Positions 45,387-55,247 of a stretch of 64,000 nucleotides of DNA are shown here, in pieces; within the stretch, counting starts at the first letter, position 1, and each line of letters starts with the position of its first letter. The DNA lies in NCBI GenBank assembly GCA_905182495.1, contig CAJJBU010000013.1, positions 1 to 64,000 on the forward strand, written 5' to 3'. The notes below the pieces were generated by a model. That model was not told where the DNA came from, made no database searches, and saw nothing but the letters and a program-made list of their open reading frames with translations. The translations under genes were made by a program, and so were the position numbers. Source of the stretch: Flavobacteriales bacterium UBA952 (lineage in GTDB: Bacteria; Bacteroidota; Bacteroidia; Flavobacteriales_D; Crocinitomicaceae).

Positions 45387-46980
45387 TCATACTTCTTTAG
45401 ATTTTTTAATTGCGCTTAAGTAGCGATGTAGCTCCTTCTTTACAACTGGAAACAAGAAAAACAGTCCAACCATATTGGGAAAGACCATTGCGAAAATCAT
45501 GGCATCGGAAAAGGCCCAAATTGAGTCCATACTTGCTGCGGCACCTACAACAACAAAACTCAGAAAGAGAAGCTTATATACCATGTCTGCTGCCTTGCCC
45601 CTCCCAAATAAATACTTCCATGATTGAAGTCCATAATAAGACCAAGAAATCATAGTCGAAACCGCAAATAGAACAACAGCGATCGTTAAGAATACGTTAG
45701 AGTATGGTATATACTGTCCAAAAGCCTTTGAGGTAATTCCGGCTCCTTCATAGGCTACACCATCAATCATAACAGCACCCTCGCCTCCATATTCAAATGC
45801 ACCGCCAAAATTATAAATAATGATGACCAATGCTGTCATCGTACAAATCACAACCGTATCTATGAAAGGTTCTAGTAAAGCCACTAGTCCTTCTGAAGCT
45901 GAATATTTAGTTTTAACTGCAGAGTGTGCGATGGAAGCAGAACCCGCTCCAGCTTCGTTTGAAAAGGCTGCTCTTCTAAAACCTACTAATAAAACACCTA
46001 TCACACCACCAACACCAATCGCTTGAGGATTAAAAGCTTCTCTAAAAATCAATGCAAAGGCATTGTCTATCAAACTAAAATTACTTAAGATAATATACAA
46101 ACACGCCGCAATATAAAGCACCGCCATAAAAGGCACTACCTTTTCAGTAACAGAGGCAATTCTTTTGATTCCTCCAATAATTATAACCCCTACCAAAATT
46201 GCTAAAACAACGCCTATAATAGCACCTGCATTGGTGCTTTCCCAGCCCATTAATTCTTTAAGAACAATGGTTGCCTGATTACTCTGAGCAGCATTTCCAC
46301 CACCAAATGAACCTCCAATACAAAATATAGCAAAAAGAACGGCCGTTATTTTACCGAGCAGAGCAAAACCTTTTTCCTTAAGCCCCTTACTTAAGTAGTA
46401 CATTGGGTCCTCCATAAACTGTACCATCATCGCCAATATCTCTATATTGAACGCCTAAGGTACATTCCACAAACTTGGAAGACATCCCTAACAATCCACA
46501 AACCACCATCCAAAAAGTAGCTCCTGGACCGCCTAATGCGATAGCCAATGCCACACCTGCAATATTTCCATTTCCTACAGTACCTGAAACAGCAGTCGCT
46601 AGCGCTTGAAAATGAGTCACTTCTCCTTCCTTACTTTCATCAGCGATTGTGTCTTTTATATCTCCATCAATCGCCAAGTCTTTATTCCCGGAGGAAGTGT
46701 GGTCGACATGGTCATATTTACCTCTGACTACATTAATTGCTTTGCTGAAAAACCTGATATTTGGAAACCCAAAATAAATCGTGAAAAACAAAGCACTTAA
46801 AACCAACAGAATAATTACAAATGGCGCACCCTCAAAAACTTCAAAGAAAATAATCTTTGAAATAAAATCTGAAATTGGTTTGAAAGCTGCATCTATTTTT
46901 TGGTCCAATCCGACTTCATTTTGAGCAAAGCTTAACACGGGTAATAATAAGGCTAGTAAGGCAAATATTCCTTTTTTCAT
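45387..46980 (-). pseudogene. Alanine:cation symporter (AGCS family), interrupted by a frameshift
   Basis: The N-terminal part (46980-46387, 197 residues, ending in the out-of-frame tail NVLLK) and the C-terminal part (46436-45387) make one sodium/proton-amino acid symporter of about 530 residues. Conserved blocks are [18 protein letters not shown], the C-terminal FSNEAGAGSASIAHSA and ten membrane helices. The break is at GGACCC-AATGTAC: one extra C changes [10 protein letters not shown] into GGPNVLLK. It is either a recent inactivation or an indel error at the CCC run (46405-46407). An N-terminal signal-like segment is present. Confidence 0.85.
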
Positions 46981-47032
46981 GGAGTGACTTTATGGTTTAT
47001 TTTTAATTGTTCCCAAGATAGTATTTTTCACG

Positions 47033-47920
47033 CTAGGATAAAAGCCCTAAACTATCCTCAAAGGTCATCGGTTGATACCCAAGATCCTTTCTTGCTTTAC
47101 TTAAGTCAAAACCCGTTTTCGGCGGTCTTTTTGCAGCTTGATTTAAGGAAGCACTATCCGTTTTACGGAGAGATTTGGTTTCAAGATTATAAAACTTTGC
47201 CACCCGCAAAACTAGGTCATAAATGGAAAAAGTATCCGGTCCGGAAATATGATAAATTCCATTTTTATTCAATTCAGATATCCGAATGCATGCCCAAGCC
47301 AAATCATCTGCCCATGTTGGGGCTCGAAATTGATCGTCAATAATATGAAGGTCTTTATTTGAAGAAAGAGCTCCTTTGGCCCACAAAACAATGTTGGACC
47401 TAGATAGGTTTTGTCCTTCACCAAAAACGATGATGGTTCGTACAATGGACCAATTTCGATACTCTGATTGCTTCAGAAGATTCTCCGCATCAACTTTCGA
47501 TTCGGCATAAATACTCAAGGGATTAGGGGTATCCTTTTCAGAATAATTTCCTTTTAAGCCATCAAAAACAAAATCTGTTGAAAGCAAAATGAAATGCGCC
47601 CCAATATCTTTTGCTGACTTGAATAAATATGCAGTTGCAATTACATTAATCAAATGACAGGGCTCAGGGTTCACCTCACAATCATCGACATTGGTCATAG
47701 CTGCAGTATGAATGATGGCATCAGGTCTATACCTATTAAGCAATAGGTCTACTTGTAATTGATCAGTAATATCTAAAGATTCGTATTTGCTTTCTTGGCA
47801 GTCCGGATTTCTGTTTACACCAAGAGAAGTTGCTAAAAAAGAAACGTGGGTTTTCTTATTAAGCTGTTTTACTAGCTTTTGGCCTAATAAGCCATTGGAA
47901 CCTGTAATTAAAATCTTCAT
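47033..47920 (-). CDS. RmlD-like sugar-nucleotide reductase
   Basis: A 295-residue SDR of the dTDP-4-dehydrorhamnose reductase family. The NAD(P) motif ITGSNGLLGQK is at the N-terminus; the YAESKVDAE segment carries the catalytic Tyr-x3-Lys. The context is not a rhamnose operon, so the substrate is uncertain. It follows a small PspC gene after nine bases. Confidence 0.85.
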   Translation of the reverse strand: MKILITGSNGLLGQKLVKQLNKKTHVSFLATSLGVNRNPDCQESKYESLDITDQLQVDLLLNRYRPDAIIHTAAMTNVDDCEVNPEPCHLINVIATAYLFKSAKDIGAHFILLSTDFVFDGLKGNYSEKDTPNPLSIYAESKVDAENLLKQSEYRNWSIVRTIIVFGEGQNLSRSNIVLWAKGALSSNKDLHIIDDQFRAPTWADDLAWACIRISELNKNGIYHISGPDTFSIYDLVLRVAKFYNLETKSLRKTDSASLNQAAKRPPKTGFDLSKARKDLGYQPMTFEDSLGLLS

Positions 47921-47929
47921 ATCCCTGTA

Positions 47930-48169
47930 TTACAGTTCCCAGATTGATTTCTTTCTTTTGGAAGAGAATGTGAAATAATGCTTATGCTCAAGTAGCCAAG
48001 CCATTATTAAATAAATTAATAGTGGAGAACCAAGTGTAACAAAGGAAAAATAAATAAATCCTAAACGGACTTTAGATGTTCGAATCCCTAATTTCCTAGC
48101 CCACCATTCACAAACACCATAGGATTGCATCTCAAAAAAAAAGAGAAACTTTTGAAGTGTTCGTTTCAT
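47930..48169 (-). CDS. Small PspC-domain protein
   Basis: A 79-residue protein with a PspC-like sequence (SYGVCEWWARKLGIRTSKVR) and one membrane helix (FVTLGSPLLIYLIMAWLL). It probably belongs to the envelope-stress group. It is co-directional with the PorE-like gene upstream and RmlD-like gene downstream. Confidence 0.7.
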   Translation of the reverse strand: MKRTLQKFLFFFEMQSYGVCEWWARKLGIRTSKVRLGFIYFSFVTLGSPLLIYLIMAWLLEHKHYFTFSSKRKKSIWEL

Positions 48170-48192
48170 TTATAAGATTGATTATAAAGAGA

Positions 48193-50319
48193 TTACCTCA
48201 ATGGCTTAAACTCCATCCATTCTGCGTTCGCAGGTGCAGCAGTAGCAGGGTCAAAATCTGTACTTGTAATTCTCGCTGTTGTTCTACGGTTAATTTGATG
48301 TAACTTTTCAAACATAACATTGTCAGAGCGACGGAACTTATTAATGAAGCTCTCTTGAAGGAGTACTTCATTACCAGATTCATTTATCCATCTTGCAGGG
48401 TCTGCTTCACCTTTTCCAATGGGTTGAATTCTTCGTGCATCAATACCTTTCTCCTCAACTAAAAACTTGTAAACAGCTTTGGCTCTGTTTTCAGACAAAA
48501 CCTGATTGTATTGTGCAGAAGATCTTGAATCCGTATGTGAGAACAGGTCAATTGTAATATAAGGGTGTGTACTTAAAAGGTTGTATAGAAACTCTAAAGA
48601 ATCTACAGACTTACACGTGGAATCGTTAATAAACGTCCATTCATTCAATGGATAACGTACCTCAGGCGTACGGATTTCTTCTACAATTGGGACCAATTCG
48701 ATTTCAACAATAAATGACTGACTTTCTTTCAATCCTACAGTTGTGATTTTTGTCGCATTTGGATTTTGAAGATACCCCTCTTTCATGGCATTTATGGAAT
48801 AGGTAACATCTTCATTTATGTATCTTTGATTCCCGCTTTTAACATCATATTTGATGGTTGTTCCAGATTCATTTGTTTCACCATTCCAATCGGACTCATC
48901 AGTACCATTGAACATAACCTGCGCTTCTGTTATTCTTTTGTTTTTGTTTCCAAACTCATGAACAATGACTTTTACATCATATAAATTAGGGGGAACACTA
49001 TAGCTCCATACATCAGGGGCGTAATTATTATTGTTCAAACGACGTTCAGAGGTGAAATAACCTTTTTTTCCGCGGCTTGTTATAGCATAATCGTTACTTG
49101 GAGAGTTGATCGGATACCCCATATTTTGGACAGCACCCCACGTGTTTTTTTCCTCTGTTGGCTTACACATGAAAATGTCCATCCCGCCAATTCCCTTATG
49201 CCCATCACTAGCAAAGAAGAATTCTCCATTTAAACCGATTGAAGGAAATAACTCATTTCCAGATGTATTGTATTTAGATCCCAAGTTTTTTGGAATAGAA
49301 TCCCATACTTTTGCTTTTTTGTTATACGTAATGTACCATAGATCTCTCCCTCCAAAAGAATTATCACCTCCACTTGATTCCATGTCAGAAGCAAAAATGA
49401 GCATCCTGCCATCTTTTGACAAGCATGGGTGACCTACAGAAACTTTTTCATCACGCTTCAGATTCATTTTCACTGGCTCTACAAACTTTCCATCTAAAAT
49501 ATTAACGGTCCATATATCACAACCCAATTCTGCCCGATCATTACTTGGACATCTTGTAAAATACATTGTGTTAAATTTCTTATCAAAGCAAACCGTTCCT
49601 TCATTTTGAGAAGTGTTTACGACACCGTCTTCATCGATTGAAACAACATTTGTTGGGTCGCCATTTTTATCAAAATCTGCAACATAAATATCCATGTATT
49701 TTTCGCCTGTAATGGGATCTCTTCCTGATCCAAAACTTTCCTCTCTGCTCGACGAAAAATAAATTTTAAGTCCTTTCTTATCTGCAAAAGCTGGGGACAT
49801 ATCAAACTCTTTACGATTCACCTTCGTCTCACACTTGACCACATAGTTGATTTCCGGCTCCATCATGTCATAGAATTTATATTCTTCACACGACTTTAGT
49901 GCCACAGCAACCTCTTCTGATCGAGAACCATTGGAGATTTTCTTAAACTCATTATAACTTTTTTCCGCCTTACCATAGTCTCCCATTTTACGCAAGGCTT
50001 CCCCTTTCTTAAAGTAAATATCTGGGTTAACATCAAAGTATTTAAGCTCTATACAAACATCTAACCATTCGTTTGCACTTTCATAGCGTTCCAATAATCT
50101 AAACGATTCCGAAATTTTGAATGCCATATCACCTTTTTGTTTTAGAGACCCTTTAGATCCTAATTTGGTGAATGCTGCCTGACATTTATCAATCGCTTCG
50201 AAAAACTTTCCCGATTCAAACGACGCATATGCTTCTTTCACATATTTAGGTTCATAGTTTTGAGCTGAGAACGTATAAGTGATCAATATAAATAAGAGTA
50301 AAGTAAAATTTTTATTCAT
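48193..50319 (-). CDS. PorE-like T9SS component (TPR, beta-propeller, OmpA domain)
   Basis: A 708-residue protein: signal peptide (1-20), TPR repeats (25-150), PD40/WD40-like propeller strands (about 190-465, with repeated motifs such as MLIFASDMESSGGD and EFFFASDGHKGIGGMD), a CRD-like domain (470-590) and an OmpA peptidoglycan-binding domain (595-690, with FSHTDSRSSAQYN). This domain order is the one known for PorE, which anchors the T9SS machinery to peptidoglycan. It is not next to other T9SS genes, so paralogues with other roles are possible. Confidence 0.8.
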   Translation of the reverse strand: MNKNFTLLLFILITYTFSAQNYEPKYVKEAYASFESGKFFEAIDKCQAAFTKLGSKGSLKQKGDMAFKISESFRLLERYESANEWLDVCIELKYFDVNPDIYFKKGEALRKMGDYGKAEKSYNEFKKISNGSRSEEVAVALKSCEEYKFYDMMEPEINYVVKCETKVNRKEFDMSPAFADKKGLKIYFSSSREESFGSGRDPITGEKYMDIYVADFDKNGDPTNVVSIDEDGVVNTSQNEGTVCFDKKFNTMYFTRCPSNDRAELGCDIWTVNILDGKFVEPVKMNLKRDEKVSVGHPCLSKDGRMLIFASDMESSGGDNSFGGRDLWYITYNKKAKVWDSIPKNLGSKYNTSGNELFPSIGLNGEFFFASDGHKGIGGMDIFMCKPTEEKNTWGAVQNMGYPINSPSNDYAITSRGKKGYFTSERRLNNNNYAPDVWSYSVPPNLYDVKVIVHEFGNKNKRITEAQVMFNGTDESDWNGETNESGTTIKYDVKSGNQRYINEDVTYSINAMKEGYLQNPNATKITTVGLKESQSFIVEIELVPIVEEIRTPEVRYPLNEWTFINDSTCKSVDSLEFLYNLLSTHPYITIDLFSHTDSRSSAQYNQVLSENRAKAVYKFLVEEKGIDARRIQPIGKGEADPARWINESGNEVLLQESFINKFRRSDNVMFEKLHQINRRTTARITSTDFDPATAAPANAEWMEFKPLR

Positions 50320-50376
50320 GGTTAAATAGTCATTAAACCTTAATATAGGCGAAGCAAAAATAAAGAAAAAATATCA

Positions 50377-51399
50377 TTATCTACAATAATCTCGAAATCG
50401 CTTAAGGGCCATTTCAAAATAATCCGGTAGTACTGAGTCAAAATGGACGTCTAGCTTACTTATTGGGTGCTTAAAACCTAAGGATTTCGCATGTAAAGCT
50501 TGGCCTTTAAATAAAGCGAAATTATTTTCTATAAACTTTTGATACTTAGAGGTTTTTAAGCCCTTTAACACTTTACAACCTCCGTACTCAGGGTCATTAA
50601 ATAAGGGGTGGCCAATCCACTTTAAATGCACGCGTATTTGATGGGTTCTTCCAGTCTCTAAGCGACATTCCACTAAGGTGACATATCCAAAGCGTTCGAT
50701 GACTTTAAAATGCGTAACGGCATGTTTGCCTTCATCTCCGTCGGGGTAAACAGACATAACTTTTCGGTTTTTTTTAGATCTAGCAATATGCCCCGTAATC
50801 GTTCCTTCATCTTCCTCTACATCTCCCCAAACCAAAGCCAAATACTTTCTTGATGTGGTCTTGTCATAAAATTGCTTTGCCAATACAGTTAAGGCGTTTT
50901 CCGTTTTAGCAACGACTAATAAACCAGACGTATTCTTATCTATACGATGAACCAAACCTGGCCTGCCAGAATAGTCCGATGGAAGCTCAGGAAGCTGGTC
51001 AAAATGATACAACAATGCATTCACTAAGGTTCCGTCATAATTGCCATGCCCTGGATGGACAACCAAACCCGCATTTTTATTCACAATAACAAAGCTGTCA
51101 TCCTCAAATGCGATTTCAATGGGAATATCCTGGGCGATGAGTTCAAACTCTCTAACAGGGTATGGGAGCACCAAAGCAACAATATCTCCAGGTTTTACTC
51201 TGTAGTTCTGTTTTACTTTTTCATCATTGACAATAATATTTCCATTCTTGGCAGCAATTTGAATTTTATTCCTCGAAGTATTAGCTAATCTTTCTCCTAA
51301 AAACTTATCGATTCTTATTAACTCTTGGCCAGGGTCTGCTTGAAATTTGTAATGTTCAAAAAGATCTTCCTGATCGGAGTCTATCATAGGTTCATCCAT
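50377..51399 (-). CDS. rluD: RluA/RluD-family pseudouridine synthase
   Basis: A 340-residue rRNA modification enzyme: an S4 domain at the N-terminus (IRIDKFLGERLANTSRNKIQ), then the catalytic domain with the active Asp in VHRIDKNTSGLLVVAK and a RTHQIRVHLKWIGHPL segment. It makes pseudouridines in 23S rRNA. Its ATG overlaps the stop of the upstream T9SS gene (TAATG), so it is the last gene of a three-gene operon. Confidence 0.9.
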   Translation of the reverse strand: MDEPMIDSDQEDLFEHYKFQADPGQELIRIDKFLGERLANTSRNKIQIAAKNGNIIVNDEKVKQNYRVKPGDIVALVLPYPVREFELIAQDIPIEIAFEDDSFVIVNKNAGLVVHPGHGNYDGTLVNALLYHFDQLPELPSDYSGRPGLVHRIDKNTSGLLVVAKTENALTVLAKQFYDKTTSRKYLALVWGDVEEDEGTITGHIARSKKNRKVMSVYPDGDEGKHAVTHFKVIERFGYVTLVECRLETGRTHQIRVHLKWIGHPLFNDPEYGGCKVLKGLKTSKYQKFIENNFALFKGQALHAKSLGFKHPISKLDVHFDSVLPDYFEMALKRFRDYCR

Positions 51400-53615
51400 T
51401 ATTGCTTAATGACTTTAATTAGACTTCCTGAGTGCTCAGGAATGGACACGAAATAAACCCCAGACTTCAATGTCCTGAGGTCAAAATAATCTTCTCTTGT
51501 TTCAAATAAAACACGCCCTAATGCGTCTAGCAATAACTTTTTGGAGTCCTTTAAACCAGAAGAATTAACTATAAAAACCTTGTCTAATGTCGGATTAGGA
51601 TAAACACTAAATTCAAATTCTTTAGGGTAATGGGTTTCAATTCCTAAAGAAGAATCCATTCCTGTAGAAAAAAGAGGACGAACCATCGCACTTCCTGAGA
51701 AAGGTGAAATCAACCATGAAAACCCACCATCAACACTATAAAATATTTCATCCGATTGGTCAATATTTCTGTCAAAACCTAAGTTCAACCGCTCAGGATC
51801 TAACTGTCTCCAACCTACAAAAAAGGACGACTCTACGGGCACTTTCATGGTATCAATAAAAAAGTAAGACAGGAATTTATTTTTAGAATCATTGTAGACC
51901 GGTGATCTCGGATTAAAAACATCATCCTCATACAAAACGGCACCAGGCTCCCCATTATCATCTTCCCAAACTGTAAGAAGAAAAAGTTTGTCTGAGACGT
52001 CATTTACAGATGGGACAAAACACAAGTCAACACCAATGAGACTATCTGATTCATAGGCATCGAAATGAATAGCCAACCTTGCTTGTACTCCTGTTGGACC
52101 AAAAGCCGCCTCAGCAGAGCCGTCATCATAACTATAAAAATTATAAAACCCTTGTGTGAAAGCCGTAGAATCGTTGGGTTCAAAATTAGGGTACTGAGCC
52201 GAGGCATTCGCACGAACGTCAAATTCCTCGTAATCACCTGTCAAACCTCTTGAGAATTCATAACCACTCTTCAAATCATGGTAAGAAGTGGCAAAGTCCA
52301 AGGGGGCATAATTTATCTGCTGCTCAGCAAGCGTAAAACCTTGTAAGGTAAAAGCCCCTTCGCTCAATCCATTATAAAAAATCTCTAGGGCACCATCTTG
52401 ATAATTTTCAGGCCCACTGCTGCCGTTAAAAACTTTGATCTCCAATGCCTCACTCATTTTATTATCTAAGGACTCTTTATAATGGTCCCATGGAGCGGAG
52501 GTGTAATCATTGAGTAAGGTATTTAAGGGATAGACAAAAGAGAAATCTTTAAAGATTGTGTCTGCTACATTAGAAATATTACGAAGATAAACCATATCTA
52601 GATGGAATTGATCTAGCCCGCCTGAAAGGCCTCCATAATTTCTAAACCTAAATTGAAAAGCATTCGTAAAATAGGCTTCATCTGTCATAGGTATATGTTC
52701 TACTGAAAAAGGCTCAACACTTCTTCCTGTGTCCCCCCAAATATGATTCCACTCGCTATTGTCTGAATCATAAAATTCTAAAACCAAAGAATCCGTTGAC
52801 TCAGGTTCATCACCAAGACCTTGGGGTTGGTATATAAACGAAATATAAATAGAATCAGACGGTGCTGCGAGGGTTAAATCAATCGGTTTTGACGTTAGTA
52901 CGTCCGCATAACCTGAGGATGTAGTACCAATGGCATATGGATATCCTTGCGCATTCAAACCATCAAAAGTCATTACTCCTAGGGTTCTAGGATGGTCAGC
53001 AAATCTATAATTATGGTATACCTGATCGTCCAACCATAGTCTTGTTGGGTCAGAAACGGGCTGGAAGAACTGTCTCGCCGAATCCTGAAAATAAGGAGGG
53101 TTCTGAATCCAAACAGTATCTGAAATATCATCTACACTTAGTGTATCATAAATAAAATAAGGAGGGTATAGGTTAATCGGCTCATAAACCACCGGATAGG
53201 AAGAAAAGTCTGCGACCTCTATAGCTTGAAAAGGAAATACCGTATCTGTATATGTCCCCGTAAGTGGGTCATAATATCTATTAAAAGTAATTTGATTTGT
53301 AAAAAAAATACCATTGTCTATGGGCAGATCAGTTGCCTGATCAATTAGATAGTAAAAGACACTACTTGTTATCTGAGGATTAGAAAAATCAGGATTGTAA
53401 TTCTGTATTTTATTCGTTGTGAAGTCATCAAAGAAAGGTATACTCACGGTATCAGTTGTGAACAAAAAAGAACTATCAATACCGCCAGCCTTTTGAGGCG
53501 TTTTACCGGTTTCAAATCGGTTTTGGGTTAAAGGTGCAATTTCAAGTTGTTGACCAAATGAATAATTGAAAATCAATAGGGTCAATCCGATAAAAAAAGA
53601 GGTTATTAGCTTCAT
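51399..53615 (-). CDS. Large T9SS cargo protein of unknown function
   Basis: A 738-residue exported protein. Signal peptide 1-21; a large beta-rich body with no cysteine motif; T9SS type A C-terminal domain from about residue 650 (YPNPTLDKVFI). It is encoded between a PASTA protein and RluD, both linked by TAATG overlaps. This placing (PASTA, T9SS protein, RluD) is shared by many Bacteroidota. Function not known. Confidence 0.8.
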   Translation of the reverse strand: MKLITSFFIGLTLLIFNYSFGQQLEIAPLTQNRFETGKTPQKAGGIDSSFLFTTDTVSIPFFDDFTTNKIQNYNPDFSNPQITSSVFYYLIDQATDLPIDNGIFFTNQITFNRYYDPLTGTYTDTVFPFQAIEVADFSSYPVVYEPINLYPPYFIYDTLSVDDISDTVWIQNPPYFQDSARQFFQPVSDPTRLWLDDQVYHNYRFADHPRTLGVMTFDGLNAQGYPYAIGTTSSGYADVLTSKPIDLTLAAPSDSIYISFIYQPQGLGDEPESTDSLVLEFYDSDNSEWNHIWGDTGRSVEPFSVEHIPMTDEAYFTNAFQFRFRNYGGLSGGLDQFHLDMVYLRNISNVADTIFKDFSFVYPLNTLLNDYTSAPWDHYKESLDNKMSEALEIKVFNGSSGPENYQDGALEIFYNGLSEGAFTLQGFTLAEQQINYAPLDFATSYHDLKSGYEFSRGLTGDYEEFDVRANASAQYPNFEPNDSTAFTQGFYNFYSYDDGSAEAAFGPTGVQARLAIHFDAYESDSLIGVDLCFVPSVNDVSDKLFLLTVWEDDNGEPGAVLYEDDVFNPRSPVYNDSKNKFLSYFFIDTMKVPVESSFFVGWRQLDPERLNLGFDRNIDQSDEIFYSVDGGFSWLISPFSGSAMVRPLFSTGMDSSLGIETHYPKEFEFSVYPNPTLDKVFIVNSSGLKDSKKLLLDALGRVLFETREDYFDLRTLKSGVYFVSIPEHSGSLIKVIKQ

Positions 53616-54397
53616 TAAAATGGATTTTCAGAGGAAATTTCACCCGCATTTATAAGAACAGAGACATTCGTAGAACGCTCTACCGTTTTATTTTCAAAAT
53701 ATTCAGGAGACTGACCAAAAACCACTGCATTCAGGGAGTCTGACCTGCTTTCACAATCATTGCATATGGTTGTTATCGATTGGAAACCTGCCGTATTCAA
53801 TAAGTTTAAAGCATCTGCATAATTCATTCCCACTAGATTTGGGAGATCAAGTAAAACGCCTATCTCCTTTCTGCCGACGACCAATGTGATTTCAGAACCT
53901 CGAGGTATTCTCGCTCCCGACTCTATAATGATGCCCTCATATTTCTGCTCTAATACGGAACCATTTGCTTCCGTTGTAGGTTCGTATTCAATATTTGGAC
54001 TAGAAAAGCCCAAATCCACTAACATTTCTTTAGCAAATTCAACCTCATTATATAGTAATTGTGGCATCTCGGTCAGCTCTTTGCTCTTGGAAAGTTGAAG
54101 GCCAATCACTCTATTAGATTTCACAAATACTTTTGACTTGCTAGTTGGCTCAATAAGTTGCTTTAATACAATCCCATTAGGTTTTTTAGGGTCATAAATA
54201 CTATCCAAAATCTCATAACTTAAACCAAGATCTTCCAACTTTAATTTAGCCTGTGTAGAGGTCAATCCAAGTAGATCTGGAACAGCAATTTTTTCCCCAT
54301 GATTTGTGAATGAATCAAGGTATCGCATGGTTCCAAAAAGTATTCCACCATACAATAGCATTAAGACCACGAACTCAACAAAAAAGTCTTCGACCAA
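53615..54397 (-). CDS. PASTA-domain membrane protein
   Basis: 260 residues from TTG 54397. One membrane helix (about 10-28) is followed by three PASTA domains with IAVPDLLGLTSTQAKL, KELTEMPQLL and LLDLPNLVGMNYADAL starts. PASTA domains bind peptidoglycan fragments. The frame is closed by TGA at 54409. A second start in another frame, GTG 54414, gives MIKQFFWSKTF, the usual beginning of this family; one lost base in the A run 54380-54385 would join the two frames. So the real N-terminus is likely longer. Confidence 0.82.
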   Translation of the reverse strand: MVEDFFVEFVVLMLLYGGILFGTMRYLDSFTNHGEKIAVPDLLGLTSTQAKLKLEDLGLSYEILDSIYDPKKPNGIVLKQLIEPTSKSKVFVKSNRVIGLQLSKSKELTEMPQLLYNEVEFAKEMLVDLGFSSPNIEYEPTTEANGSVLEQKYEGIIIESGARIPRGSEITLVVGRKEIGVLLDLPNLVGMNYADALNLLNTAGFQSITTICNDCESRSDSLNAVVFGQSPEYFENKTVERSTNVSVLINAGEISSENPF

Positions 54398-54486
54398 AAA
54401 AACTGTTTGATCACAAGAAATATTCTATATTTAAATATGGACTTAATCTTATCTTTCACACTACAAATATAGACTCTTTTGAAGAA

Positions 54487-55170
54487 TTAGAAGTTCGGTG
54501 TCAAGGAATGCGTACGAAAGAAATCCTCAATGTATTCAACAGCTTCCTCAGGGGTGTCCACTAAGCAAAATAGATCCATGTCCGATGGTGAAATATTTTT
54601 TTCTGCATCTAACATTGTTTTCTTAATCCAATCGGTCATTCCAGACCAATAATCCTTACCTACCAAGACCACAGGTCGTCGTGCAATCTTTTTTGTTTGA
54701 ATAAGTGTTAATGCCTCGAAAAGCTCATCCAAGGTGCCGAAGCCTCCAGGAAGACCGACAAAGGCCTGTGAATATTTTACAAAAATCACTTTGCGGACAA
54801 AAAAGTAATCAAATTCGAGGTTATGAGCAGGATCGATATAGGGATTGTGGTTTTGTTCAAAAGGCAAGTCAATATTTAAGCCAACAGAAGGTCCAACTCC
54901 TTTTTGAGCGCCTCTATTTGCCGCTTCCATAATACCGGGGCCGCCACCAGAAATAATACCATAGCCTCTTTTAGACAACTCTTCAGCAAGGTCAACACCC
55001 AATTGGTAGTGAGGATTGTCCTCTTGGGTCCTGGCTGATCCAAAAATAGAAACGCAAGGGCCGATTTTAGACATACGGTCAAACCCATCCACAAACTCAG
55101 ACATTATTTTAAAGATTGACCAACTATCGTTACTCTTTATGTCTTTCCAATCCTTTCTACTATTTACCAT
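54487..55170 (-). CDS. LOG-family Rossmann-fold protein (TIGR00730)
   Basis: A 227-residue protein of the cytokinin-riboside-monophosphate phosphoribohydrolase-like family. The motif GLPGGFGTLDELFEALT has the diagnostic PGGxGTxxE, and SIFGSARTQED and GGGPGIMEAANRG bind the nucleotide. In bacteria these proteins are usually nucleotide 5'-monophosphate nucleosidases. It is divergent from the DUF2279 gene. Confidence 0.88.
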   Translation of the reverse strand: MVNSRKDWKDIKSNDSWSIFKIMSEFVDGFDRMSKIGPCVSIFGSARTQEDNPHYQLGVDLAEELSKRGYGIISGGGPGIMEAANRGAQKGVGPSVGLNIDLPFEQNHNPYIDPAHNLEFDYFFVRKVIFVKYSQAFVGLPGGFGTLDELFEALTLIQTKKIARRPVVLVGKDYWSGMTDWIKKTMLDAEKNISPSDMDLFCLVDTPEEAVEYIEDFFRTHSLTPNF

Positions 55171-55247
55171 ATGTTATTGATTTTTCTTTAAATGTAGTGT
55201 AAATTTAATAACGTAAAAAACTGAGATATATTCTCTAAATTCGAAGC

